From the NCBI GenBank assembly GCA_030614785.1, contig JAUWTJ010000033.1:1-39040 (forward strand): a DNA stretch of 39,040 nt, read 5' to 3'. Below are positions 25,281 through 32,842 of this stretch, piece by piece. How positions within the stretch are numbered: the first letter of the stretch is position 1; each line of letters begins with the position of its first letter. Source of the stretch: Alphaproteobacteria bacterium. Lineage in GTDB: Bacteria > Pseudomonadota > Alphaproteobacteria > M2410. The position numbers were made by a program, and so were the translations under genes. The notes beneath the pieces were generated by a model. It worked only from the letters and a program-made list of their open reading frames with translations, did no database searches and had not been told where the DNA came from.

Positions 25281-26306
25281 TCACGCCCCCAGCACCAGAT
25301 CGGCAATGACCTCCAGATCATCCATTCCGCGCGCACCGACAATAAGCCCGGTCACCGGGCTTTCCTCCCACGCCTGAAGCCGCTGGCGAATGCGCTCTTT
25401 GGGACCGACCAGCGAGATCTCGTCGGCCAGATCATCGGGCACCGCCATGGCGGCTTCCATCTTTTTACCGGCCAGATAAAGCTCCTGGATTTGCGCCGCT
25501 TCCTTTTCAAACCCGAACCGGCCGACAAGTTCGTTGTGGAAATTGCGGTCCTTTGCGCCCATACCGCCCACATAGAGCGCCAGCATGTGTTTGACCCCCA
25601 TGAGACCGGCTTCCACATCGTCGGTGATATTGACTACGGCGGAATAGAGCACTTCAAAATCGTCTTTCATATTGGCCAGCGGCGCCTCGTAGACCTCCTG
25701 ACGGAACGGCGAATAGTAAAGCGGGAACCAGCCGTCACAAATCTCCGTCGCCAACGCCACGTTCTTGGGACCCTCCGCACCCAGATAAATCGGAATGTCC
25801 GCCCGGAGCGGATGGGTGATCGGCTTGAGCGGTTTGCCCAGACCCCAGGAGCCTTCGCCGTCCACCGGGTAAGGTAGCGGATAGTGCGGCCCGGCGCTCG
25901 TCACCGGCTCTTCGCGCGCCAGCACCTGGCGGATGATGTCGATATATTCGCGGGTCCGCGCCAGCGGCTTTGAAAACGGCTGGCCGTACCAGCCCTCGAC
26001 CACCTGCGGCCCCGACACCCCGAGCCCGAGGATCACCCGGCCCTCGCTCAGATGATCCAGCGTCAGGGCATGCATCGCGGTTGCCGTCGGCGTGCGCGCC
26101 GACATCTGGACAATGCCGGTGCCCAGCTTGATTTTTTTGGTATGCGCCCCGACCCAAGCCAGCGGCGTCAGAGCATCCGAGCCATAGGCCTCGGCGGTGA
26201 AAAACCCGAAATAGCCAAGCTCCTCGGCCCGCTGCGCCAGCGCGATCATGTCGCGCGGCGGCTGTGCGCCCCAGTAACCCACCGATACACCAAGCTTGAG
26301 CGCCAT
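25281..26306 (-). CDS. Luciferase-like (LLM) flavin/F420-type oxidoreductase
   Basis: A 341-residue TIM-barrel oxidoreductase of the bacterial-luciferase superfamily. The N-terminal block (LGVSVGYWGAQPPRDMIALA), LGTGIVQMSARTP and LGLGVSGPQVVEGWYG match the F420-dependent LLM subgroup best known from actinobacteria and also found in alphaproteobacteria. No F420 genes are visible here, so FMN or F420 use is open. GAGGAGGA stands about nine bases before the ATG. It is separated from the cupin gene only by the palindromic repeat. Confidence 0.87.
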   Translation of the reverse strand: MALKLGVSVGYWGAQPPRDMIALAQRAEELGYFGFFTAEAYGSDALTPLAWVGAHTKKIKLGTGIVQMSARTPTATAMHALTLDHLSEGRVILGLGVSGPQVVEGWYGQPFSKPLARTREYIDIIRQVLAREEPVTSAGPHYPLPYPVDGEGSWGLGKPLKPITHPLRADIPIYLGAEGPKNVALATEICDGWFPLYYSPFRQEVYEAPLANMKDDFEVLYSAVVNITDDVEAGLMGVKHMLALYVGGMGAKDRNFHNELVGRFGFEKEAAQIQELYLAGKKMEAAMAVPDDLADEISLVGPKERIRQRLQAWEESPVTGLIVGARGMDDLEVIADLVLGA

Positions 26307-26405
26307 GGCCTGTCCTCCTCATTGTGACGTTTGAGGCAAACTATGGCGCAGACGCAAGGAGCCTTCAAGAGGGGCTGACATCAGGAACACCGCAGAGGGG
26401 GAGAT

Positions 26406-28133
26406 CTAGTTGGCCAGCCGCTGAAGGTGCTCGTTCAGAGCGGCGTTTTTAGCCAGCAACTTGAAGCGCTCCATCGGCTCCATGTCCTGCTCGCACGGAT
26501 CCCCGTTGACGGGGAATTTTACGGCGCCAAGCGCTTCGGTGAAATCAGCCGCCCGCATAAAGCTGGCGACATGCCGCGCGGCCCCGGAGGCACAATTTCC
26601 CTGGGTCAACACTCCGGCCTCGAGCAGACGCAAGAGCGTTACGGCCTTCTCAGCCGAAGACACTTTTCGTTCCGCAATTGACTGGAACAGCTTTCCCTTG
26701 ATCTCGACCCTTGCAGAAAGACTGTCAAAGTCGTCCATCACCTTGTGCTTTTCTTCATCCGGAAACCCGGATTCCAGAACCCGAACCTGAAGCGAGGCCA
26801 GGCGCCCGAGGCGGCGCAACAGCGGCTCCTCTGAATTCATGAACTGCGGCTCCATTTTTGGACCCGTCAGTATGGGAACAATATAGTCGACAAGGCGCGC
26901 CTTGTTGGCGTCGCCAATGATATTTTCCTCCAGATCAAGCAGCAAATCAATTCGCTCGTCCGGGGTCATCGCCTCGGCCATATATTCTTCGGCCATCTCC
27001 GGCATGGTCAGCCGCGTCGAGCGCCTTTCAAAGGCCGAAATAATATCGCCGATCGAGGCCATCGGCCCCTGACACAGAACCATGCGCTTGGCGAGGCGGC
27101 GCGTCACATCAACCTCGCGGTGAATGTCGTCGGGGCTGAGGCGTTTGATGCCGTTCAGCTCGCCAAGAACGCGCCGCAGCACCGAGCTACGCGAATGCTG
27201 CAACTGATCCTTGCCAAAACACTTCGCCAGACGGGTCAGGCCCTGGTTTTTGGCAATCTCCGGATTGTCGGTTTTGCCGAGGAAGAGATCGACCAGCAAC
27301 AGGAGCGATTCCCCGAGATCCGGTTGCTCGCCAATCAGGTCGCCCAGCGCCGAGCGCCCGCTCACGATTTCGGAAACAAAGTCATCAACCGAGCTCAGGC
27401 ACATGGTCTGACCCACCTCGTTTGAGGGCAGGTGGTCCATATATTCAAGCAGCACCGAAAGCTTCTCACCCCAGCTATCAGTCTCTTTCAAGGCGTCGGC
27501 AATGGCCCCGCCAAGGATATAGCTCGGCTCCGAGGAGCGCTCCGCCATGTCCCAGGCCCCGGCAAGGTTGTTGCCCTTGATCTTCGGGAAAATTTTAGCG
27601 CGCGCGTCCTTGAAGCATTTTTCCATGCCCTTGGACACAAGCTCGTTGAGCTGTTTCATAACCTCGACAACGGGAAGGTTTGCCGACGTAGACTGAGTAA
27701 TCGCCCATTTCTGCAGCGCATGTTGCAACACGGTGCCGTTGGCCTGCAGTTCCTCGAGCATATCGGCCCGGTGCAGCAGCTCCATCGTGGTCAGGCCCCA
27801 GCGGTTGAGAGCATCTTCCAGAACCCGTGCGATCAGAATGCGCGCGTGAGCAGAATAAAGATCGCGCGGCGTCAGGCAGGGCAGCTGGACCTCTTCTTTG
27901 CCGCGTTTGATGACTTCAAACCCGCCTTCTTCAAAGACGGTAATCGGCAAATATTCTCCGGTCTCCAGATTATGGGTTTCCTTGACCACTCGGGCCCCGG
28001 AGAACGCCTTCTGCAGCAGCGCATATTTGGCAGAGTTCATCGCCGCAGCGCGCTCGTCATACGCCTCGTGCAAGACCCAGGTCTTCTGACCTGCCTTGAT
28101 AATAAAAACTTCGTAGTGAATCTTCTTCGCCAT
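26406..28133 (-). CDS. Large protein of unknown function next to the tRNA-Gly island
   Basis: A 575-residue soluble protein I do not recognise. Residues 1-80 look like a small beta-rich domain (KKIHYEVFIIKAGQKTWVL) with an Ala-rich helix. The remainder (about 95-575) is almost wholly helical, with many Leu, Glu and Lys residues, arranged like a helical-repeat scaffold; there are no catalytic motifs and no membrane segment. The start has only a weak ribosome site. The full-length, high-quality reading frame and GC-rich codons mark it as resident chromosome, and it ends the resident block just before the left island boundary at about 28.3 kb. Confidence 0.7.
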   Translation of the reverse strand: MAKKIHYEVFIIKAGQKTWVLHEAYDERAAAMNSAKYALLQKAFSGARVVKETHNLETGEYLPITVFEEGGFEVIKRGKEEVQLPCLTPRDLYSAHARILIARVLEDALNRWGLTTMELLHRADMLEELQANGTVLQHALQKWAITQSTSANLPVVEVMKQLNELVSKGMEKCFKDARAKIFPKIKGNNLAGAWDMAERSSEPSYILGGAIADALKETDSWGEKLSVLLEYMDHLPSNEVGQTMCLSSVDDFVSEIVSGRSALGDLIGEQPDLGESLLLLVDLFLGKTDNPEIAKNQGLTRLAKCFGKDQLQHSRSSVLRRVLGELNGIKRLSPDDIHREVDVTRRLAKRMVLCQGPMASIGDIISAFERRSTRLTMPEMAEEYMAEAMTPDERIDLLLDLEENIIGDANKARLVDYIVPILTGPKMEPQFMNSEEPLLRRLGRLASLQVRVLESGFPDEEKHKVMDDFDSLSARVEIKGKLFQSIAERKVSSAEKAVTLLRLLEAGVLTQGNCASGAARHVASFMRAADFTEALGAVKFPVNGDPCEQDMEPMERFKLLAKNAALNEHLQRLAN

Positions 28134-28290
28134 AGGGGCAGGTTCGCCTCAAACACCAGGACACGCTTCGCCGCCGACCCTAAAGAAATCTGCTTAAGAC
28201 CGCGTAAACCACAAGCAAACCGTGCCAGCCCGGCAAGGGACCACCGGCAAAGCCGGTTAACCACCGATCAGTGCGTCTATAGGTAATATA

Positions 28291-28367
28291 TCATTAAGAG
28301 TTTCTGGAGCGGGCGATGAGGGGCGAACTCCGGGAGCTAACTTGGGCAAGGCTCCCCTGGCTCTTGA
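28291..28367 (-). repeat. Left attachment-type repeat: degraded tRNA-Gly 3' copy
   Basis: Bases 28291-28320 match 31043-31072 at 28 of 30 positions, with a 20-base identical core at 28301-28320 that contains the 3' CCA end and acceptor stem of tRNA-Gly. Weaker similarity continues through the anticodon arm (taacttgggcaagg here against taaccttggcaagg in the tRNA) to about 28367. It cannot fold as a working tRNA: the T-arm and D-arm are altered. This is the expected scar of integration into a tRNA 3' end. Confidence 0.75.
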
Positions 28368-29108
28368 TGGATTAAGGGCGCGAGATTGTTTCGCACATCC
28401 AAGGGCTACCCTTTAACAAAATGTTAGAGCATAGACCCGCAGCGCTGGATCTGTGGTGGACTTCGGCTAGCAATGCCAAATTGGGTTCAGTGGGCGTTCG
28501 AATTTCGAACACCGAGCTGTAAGACCCTTCACGACTAAGGGTTGCTTATAGCTATAGCCTTCTGCCCAAGTAGCTCTACTCCTGCCACAGAATGATTTCG
28601 ACGGCCAAGTAGTGACCAAACTTAATGTCCTCGGTGCCTTCATTGAACTGAAAGGTATGGAGTTCGACGGGGAGACGATGCATTGAGGGTCGGCGCTATC
28701 TGGTAAGCCAGGGGCTTGTGGTCTTTTCACACAGCCAAGGGCAACCCTTTAAGAAATTCCTTACGTCAATACCTTGGAAGCCCAATTCGAAACCAGCCGC
28801 TCTCAGGGGGCTCCGACAGACTTGGGCGGCGAGACGTTGCATTGACGGAGCACGCGTATCCAGTGTCCGTCGACCGAGAGCAAGGAGCCACCAACCGGAC
28901 ATCGAGGCAATAACACCTTGGCGCGCCCAAGACGAAAGAGTAGCCTTGCGGTCTAATCCATAACTCGACACAGAGCCACTGCGCCTCGCAATTTTTCTGT
29001 TAACTACTTTCCGAGTGCGCGAAGGAAATTTGAATCTGATATCAAGGGCTTAGTTCGAAACGTGGTTAATGCAACGATGGCGGCACTACGAAACGGAAGA
29101 AACAATGC
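28321..29108. other. Gene-free, repeat-bearing left half of the island
   Basis: No supportable intact gene. Two pairs of decayed repeats are present: 28394-28420 and 28730-28756 (24 of 27 identical), and 28672-28689 and 28831-28848 (16 of 18). The second pair reads in frame as GETMH-stop and GETLH-stop, so these may be 3' ends of decayed related genes; about 40 codons are open before the first. gttcgaatttcgaac at about 28496 is a short palindrome. The stretch could instead encode a structured RNA for the abi gene downstream. Confidence 0.4.
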
Positions 29109-29137
29109 TTGACGTGGGACTCAGCTTATCCAATAAC
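29109..29137 (+). promoter_or_regulatory. Candidate promoter of the abi operon
   Basis: TTGACG (29109-29114) and AATAAC (29132-29137) at 17 bases, matching the sigma-70 consensus at five and four of six positions. Transcription would start near 29144, just before the hairpin at 29150-29190. Confidence 0.45.
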
Positions 29138-29149
29138 GGATACAACAAC

Positions 29150-29199
29150 ACCCCCCACGCCTCTCGTAAGATCGGCGCACCTTGGGGGGTTACTTTTTT
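29150..29199 (+). terminator. Terminator/attenuator hairpin directly before the abi start codon
   Basis: Arms accccccA (29150-29157) and TGGGGGGT (29183-29190) pair perfectly and enclose a second stem CGCC/GGCG (29158-29161 and 29174-29177). Six T follow at 29194-29199, and the abi ATG is at 29214. This is the shape of an intrinsic terminator placed in the leader, so most transcripts from the promoter at 29109 would end after about 55 bases. Confidence 0.6.
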
Positions 29200-29213
29200 C
29201 TGGGGCGGCCATC

Positions 29214-30131
29214 ATGGTCAAATTTGACAAACCCCAGACCACTGTTTCCGATCATGTTGAGCGTCTAAAAGGCCGAGGGATGACCTTTGCCGATGAAGCC
29301 TTTGCAAAGCATTGCTTGGCCCATATCGGGTATTACAGGCTTACGTCCTACTGGCTGCCATATGAAGCAGACCACGGCACGCACACTTTTCACGCAGGGA
29401 CGTCATTTGAAACTGTCCTAGGCCACTATGCCTTTGATCGAGAACTTCGGTTGCTAGTGATGGACGCAATCGAACGTATTGAAATTTCCATGCGAACGCG
29501 GTGGGCCTTCGAACTGGCGAATGCACATGGACCACATGCACACCTCCTGCCGGCCCTGTTCATGTCCAAATTCGGTCAAGGAGGAAGGACTGTCTGGGAC
29601 CATCAGAGGGGCATTGAGGACCTGGAAAAGGAGCAGAGCCGAAGTCGAGAAACATGGGTGAAACACTTTCAGTCCAAATATGACGAGCCCCTGCCTCCAC
29701 TATGGGCAACTTGTGAACTCATGACGCTCGGTGCTTTTTCCAAATGGTACAGCAACACAGCAAGCGATCGTTTGCGCAAAAATGTCGCAAGATCATATGG
29801 CCTGGACATGCAAATTCTGACGTCATTCCTTCATCACATTGCGGTGGCTAGAAACATCTGCGCTCACCACTCGCGTCTTTGGAACAGGAGCTTCACCTTT
29901 GTGTTGAAACTTGCGCGCCACCCAAGAGACCTCAACTCCAGCCTCAACGCTACTGAAACCCGTAAGATCTACAACACTCTGACGATGCTGGCTTATTTGA
30001 TGGAACAGATTAGCCCTGATACCGCTTGGAAGAAAAAGGTACTTGAAAGCATAGATCGGCGCAGTATTGACGTGATGCAGATGGGCTTTCCAGCCAATTT
30101 CAAGACAACGCCAGTCTGGCAAGGTATCTGA
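29214..30131 (+). CDS. AbiD/AbiF (Abi_2) family HEPN-type protein
   Basis: A 305-residue protein of the Abi_2 (AbiD/AbiF) abortive-infection family, presumed RNases that stop host growth after phage entry. The N-terminus VKFDKPQTTVSDHVERL followed by IGYYRLTSYWLP (about 38-49) is the family opening; RELRLLVMDAIERIEISMRT is the central helix. RNICAHHSRLWNR, with Arg213 and His218, fits the HEPN RX4-6H catalytic signature. The ATG at 29214 matches family starts; a TTG at 29109 would read through the hairpin and add 35 poor residues. Base composition differs from the flanking chromosome. A membrane-anchored protein gene follows at 37 bases. Confidence 0.85.
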   Translation: MVKFDKPQTTVSDHVERLKGRGMTFADEAFAKHCLAHIGYYRLTSYWLPYEADHGTHTFHAGTSFETVLGHYAFDRELRLLVMDAIERIEISMRTRWAFELANAHGPHAHLLPALFMSKFGQGGRTVWDHQRGIEDLEKEQSRSRETWVKHFQSKYDEPLPPLWATCELMTLGAFSKWYSNTASDRLRKNVARSYGLDMQILTSFLHHIAVARNICAHHSRLWNRSFTFVLKLARHPRDLNSSLNATETRKIYNTLTMLAYLMEQISPDTAWKKKVLESIDRRSIDVMQMGFPANFKTTPVWQGI

Positions 30132-30168
30132 CCTACCGGCAACCACTGGCAAATAGTGGGAATCCAAA

Positions 30169-30849
30169 ATGAATGAGATACTTACGTTCGCGCAGCAGTC
30201 CCTCGTGGAGCCCACTATGGCATTTCTGGCCTGGCTCCCTCAGGCTGTGTTAGCCGTCACTGCTATCTTCGCTGCCAACGTTTGGCGGAAACAGGTCCGA
30301 GAGCCGCACCGTCTTGATGTTGCACGGAAAACAATTATTGTTGCCAGCAAGATTCAGGATCAACTGACGGAAGCGCGCCGCTCAAATGCTGTTCGCAGGA
30401 CACAAGTCAAATCATACCTCGATCTGTTGGAAGGTGATGAAAAGAACACGGAAGCCACTTATGACACGTTGAAGCATTGTCTCCCAATCGATGGGGGAGA
30501 AGGCTTGCAGCAACTGAATTGGGAAGCTTTGGAACAAGTCTATGAGCTGCGGGCGCAGGGTTTAGAAGACACCTCAAAGGCGATGGAACGCCTCCGGTCA
30601 AAGGTTCAACACTTTCGTTTTATGGCGCAATTCGCTGCAAGCGCCATTACCCTTCCACATAGGAGGTTATTGCCAATCGAAAATTGGGACCCCTCCGTTT
30701 GTCTTGAGCTCCAAAGCGAAAATAAAATCGAAGGTGGTGGAGTTATAGCCATCATAAGGAACTATGAAGACCCATTCGCAAAGAGCATTACAGCTTTGCT
30801 GTCAGATATTACCGACCAAATGATGGTCATTATCGACCCCAAAAAATAA
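30169..30849 (+). CDS. Membrane-anchored protein of unknown function, abi partner
   Basis: A 226-residue protein I do not recognise. One membrane helix (about 16-38, MAFLAWLPQAVLAVTAIFAA) is followed by a basic stretch and then a cytosolic, mostly helical region (about 45-170) with coiled-coil-like heptads, ending in a small mixed domain with IIRNYEDPF and MMVIIDPKK. It begins 37 bases after the abi stop, with GGGA before the ATG, so the pair is probably one operon. Its position suggests it senses membrane damage or localises the Abi protein; that is inference. An inverted repeat at 31005 may end the transcript. Confidence 0.65.
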   Translation: MNEILTFAQQSLVEPTMAFLAWLPQAVLAVTAIFAANVWRKQVREPHRLDVARKTIIVASKIQDQLTEARRSNAVRRTQVKSYLDLLEGDEKNTEATYDTLKHCLPIDGGEGLQQLNWEALEQVYELRAQGLEDTSKAMERLRSKVQHFRFMAQFAASAITLPHRRLLPIENWDPSVCLELQSENKIEGGGVIAIIRNYEDPFAKSITALLSDITDQMMVIIDPKK

Positions 30850-30948
30850 ACCCGCCAGAAACCTTGTAGCTGGGCGCCAACGTGAGATGTTTGCAGAAGG
30901 AGGGCGCTCTCACAAAGAGGAGCTAAATCAGGTCGAAAAATCTCAAAG

Positions 30949-31026
30949 TGGCACCAGGCTGGCACTAGGCTGGCACCAGAGGCCAAATGACAGGGCAACC
31001 ACGAGTGTGCCACCTCTATGGCACAC
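30949..31026. repeat. Cluster of TGGCAC repeats beside the tRNA-Gly attachment site
   Basis: Three tandem 11-base units (tggcaccaggc and variants) at 30949, 30960 and 30971, then a perfect 8-base inverted repeat gtgtgcca/tggcacac at 31005-31026 with a 6-base loop. TGGCAC therefore occurs five times in 78 bases, four in one direction and one reversed. The arrangement resembles arm-type integrase sites next to a tRNA crossover point. The inverted repeat, with TTGTTTT 12 bases later, could also terminate the island operon. Confidence 0.5.
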
Positions 31027-31042
31027 CAATAACATATTGTTT

Positions 31043-31072
31043 TCATTGAGAATTTCTGGAGCGGGCGATGAG
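31043..31072. repeat. Right attachment-type repeat, overlapping the tRNA-Gly 3' end
   Basis: Matches 28291-28320 at 28 of 30 positions; the identical 20-base core is 31053-31072. It contains the encoded CCA, the discriminator base and the 3' acceptor strand of the intact tRNA-Gly. Confidence 0.75.
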
Positions 31073-31131
31073 ATTCGAACTCACGACCCTAACCTTGGCA
31101 AGGTTATGCTCTACCCCTGAGCTACGCCCGC
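31057..31131 (-). tRNA. tRNA-Gly (GCC anticodon)
   Basis: The minus strand folds as a complete tRNA: acceptor arm GCGGGCG/CGCCCGC with discriminator T and encoded CCA (31057-31059), D-arm GCTCAGGGGTAGAGC, anticodon stem-loop AACCTTGCCAAGGTT with GCC centred, and T-arm GTGAGTTCGAATCTCAT. It reads glycine GGC/GGU codons. Its 3' end is duplicated at 28305, marking the island boundary. Confidence 0.97.
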
Positions 31132-31306
31132 ATATTCCAGATCCTGCGGCGCTGAAGCCCCCTGCCATCAAGGCCTTCCGCGCGAGGGCCACCTTATTGC
31201 GCATCGGACTTTCAAAAGCAACAGGGAAATGCAATACGGGGCGGCAGGCGCGGGCCCTTGAAGCCATAAGGGCTCCGGACGCCCCGTTTGACAACAGGAG
31301 GCAGAT

Positions 31307-31825
31307 GTGGCCGCAACCCGGCAGGAACTCATGGTTTTTCTGGATCGCCTCGGCCTTGCCGTGGTGACCCATGAGCATACGGCAGTCTTTACCGTCGCCG
31401 AAAGTGAGGGGATCAAGACCGCAATGCCCGGCGGGCACACCAAGAACCTGTTCCTCAAGGACAAGAAGGGCGCGCTCATCCTGATATCGGCGCTGGCCGA
31501 AACGACAATCGCGCTGAAAGACCTGCACCGGCGGCTGGGCTGCGGGCGGCTTTCTTTTGGCAAGCCGGAGCTGCTCGAGGAGGTGCTCGGCGTCACCCCC
31601 GGCTCGGTCACCGGTTTTGCGCTCATCAATGACCAACCCGCCAGCGATATCGCCGACCACACAGGTCCGCGCGTGCGCTTCCTGATCGACGCCGCGCTCA
31701 TGGCCCACGATCCGATCAACTTTCATCCACTGGAAAAGACCGCCACCACCGCCATCAGCCCGGATGATTTCCTGACCTTCGCCCGCGCCTGCGGCCATGA
31801 GCCGGAGATCATCGCGTTCGAGTGA
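31307..31825 (+). CDS. Prolyl-tRNA synthetase-associated (YbaK/ProX-type) editing deacylase
   Basis: A 172-residue free-standing editing domain that hydrolyses misacylated tRNA, probably Ala-tRNA(Pro). The family pattern is seen in [14 protein letters not shown] (early), the [14 protein letters not shown] motif (about 42-55) that carries the tRNA-binding lysines, and [11 protein letters not shown] (about 98-108). Length and layout fit ProXp-ala/PrdX rather than YbaK. Start: GTG at 31307 after AGGAGG with a five-base gap. An ATG two bases upstream is in another frame. It begins about 175 bases from the tRNA-Gly gene, transcribed away from it. Confidence 0.87.
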   Translation: MAATRQELMVFLDRLGLAVVTHEHTAVFTVAESEGIKTAMPGGHTKNLFLKDKKGALILISALAETTIALKDLHRRLGCGRLSFGKPELLEEVLGVTPGSVTGFALINDQPASDIADHTGPRVRFLIDAALMAHDPINFHPLEKTATTAISPDDFLTFARACGHEPEIIAFE

Positions 31826-31864
31826 GGGCTGTGCGGATTTCGGCTGAGGCCCGAGGGAACTTGA

Positions 31865-32713
31865 TCACTCGGGCGGCGCCAACGCCTCTGCCGGAAACTG
31901 AAAATCCTTCAGGATCCCGGTGCGTCCCCACTGCTCGATCAGATGCGGCAGGCGTGCCGGCCCGGCATCAAGGTCTGCCGAGAGCACGGCGGCTCCCCTG
32001 GCAACAAATCCCTGTGACTGCAACGGCGACCGGACGTGTGACAGGGCGTTTTCGCCGCCCCCACTGCTACCACCGCTGTCGGCGATACTGGCCGCAATCC
32101 GGAACTGCGACAGGTATTGCGCGTAATTGTAGACGGCCGAGCGGAATGTTGTCAGCTCAACACCGAGATTGCCGCGCGTCGTACCATAGTCGCTGAGGAT
32201 GAGCCGCGACAGGATCGCCATCTCCTCCCCCGCGCCCTGCCGCACGACATGCCCGCGGCCATAAAACTGAAGATCATTGAACCGGTTGACCTGATTGACC
32301 GAGATCCCCGGAAAGTTCAGGCGCCCCTGCAAGGCAACCACCAGCAGGAGGCCGTGGCACGCATCATCGGGATCATTGCCATCACAGACCATGGGCTGCA
32401 GGGCAAAACCCGCCCCCCTCTCGTCGCGCACCAGGATCAGGGGATAGTCGCCCTCGATCGCGGCCACGCTGGCCGTGAAACCAAGTTCGATAACCACGTC
32501 AGTGATACTGGCGACGGTAAAGGCTTTGACAAGCTCGGTGTGGCGGGTCAGGCGGTCGAGCGAAACCGGGGCGCGCCGTTCAGTGGCGGGCGCTTCGCCC
32601 CCTTGTGCCGCAGCGTCCACCTGTGCAGTCGCGGCCTGTGCGGTCGTGGCCATTGACGGCGCCGCACAAAGCATAGCCAGACCGGCGATGATGGTCCGTT
32701 TAACCCTCAGCAT
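31865..32713 (-). CDS. YbjN-domain protein with signal peptide
   Basis: A 282-residue exported protein. A signal peptide (1-27, hydrophobic core IIAGLAMLCAAPSMA, cleavage after AQA) is followed by an Ala-rich linker. A YbjN-type domain follows (about 55-185), a chaperone-secretion-like fold; typical elements are FTVASITDVVIELGF, the two-strand hairpin GDYPLILVRD, and RFNDLQFYGRGHV. The remainder is Gly/Ser-rich and then unstructured. YbjN domains are linked to motility or envelope stress, with no fixed activity. The ATG at 32713 has GGGGGA about seven bases upstream and replaces a start 28 codons earlier. It converges on the deacylase gene. Confidence 0.72.
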   Translation of the reverse strand: MLRVKRTIIAGLAMLCAAPSMATTAQAATAQVDAAAQGGEAPATERRAPVSLDRLTRHTELVKAFTVASITDVVIELGFTASVAAIEGDYPLILVRDERGAGFALQPMVCDGNDPDDACHGLLLVVALQGRLNFPGISVNQVNRFNDLQFYGRGHVVRQGAGEEMAILSRLILSDYGTTRGNLGVELTTFRSAVYNYAQYLSQFRIAASIADSGGSSGGGENALSHVRSPLQSQGFVARGAAVLSADLDAGPARLPHLIEQWGRTGILKDFQFPAEALAPPE

Positions 32714-32814
32714 GTTTCCCCCTGCCCCTCTTCGCAATCCCACCTTTAAAGGATACATCACATACCGCTGGCTCGCCATATTTTTCCGGCAACACAAACT
32801 GACCGTGAACCCCT

Positions 32815-32842
32815 TTGCATACCCCGCAATTGCGCCTATATG
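32815..32842 (+). promoter_or_regulatory. Candidate promoter of the cnoX operon
   Basis: TTGCAT (32815-32820) and TATATG (32837-32842) at 16 bases, about 75 bases before the cnoX ATG, in the divergent gap between the YbjN gene and cnoX. Confidence 0.4.

Larger units (their letters stand above)
28301..31072. mobile_element. Small genomic island in tRNA-Gly, carrying an Abi-type module
   Basis: The 2.77-kb segment is bounded by direct repeats of the tRNA-Gly 3' end, has visibly lower GC than both flanks, and carries genes unrelated to their neighbours. Contents in order: about 790 bases of gene-free, repeat-bearing DNA; a promoter and attenuator-like hairpin; an AbiD/F protein; a membrane-anchored partner; and a cluster of TGGCAC repeats next to the intact tRNA. 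No integrase, excisionase or replication gene is present, so it is either decayed or a passenger mobilised by another element's integrase. Confidence 0.7.

Noticed and set aside
28211-28230. TGGCACGGTTTGC on the minus strand, resembling a sigma-54 promoter before the 575-residue protein gene.
   Set aside because: The distance between the GG and GC elements is one base short, and sigma-54 needs exact spacing.
28467-28971. Minus-strand open frames of 87 and 91 codons within the gene-free half of the island.
   Set aside because: They overlap the decayed repeats, have no ribosome sites and have a composition unlike proteins; they are more likely chance frames or remnants.
29109-29213. A longer abi reading frame starting with TTG at 29109.
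   Set aside because: The added 35 residues match no Abi_2 N-terminus and would cover the promoter and terminator hairpin; the family start VKFDKP follows the ATG at 29214.
30887-31120. A 77-codon open frame whose end reads DEIRTHDPNLGKVMLYP.
   Set aside because: The end is the antisense reading of the tRNA-Gly gene, a well-known false protein; the rest covers the TGGCAC repeats.
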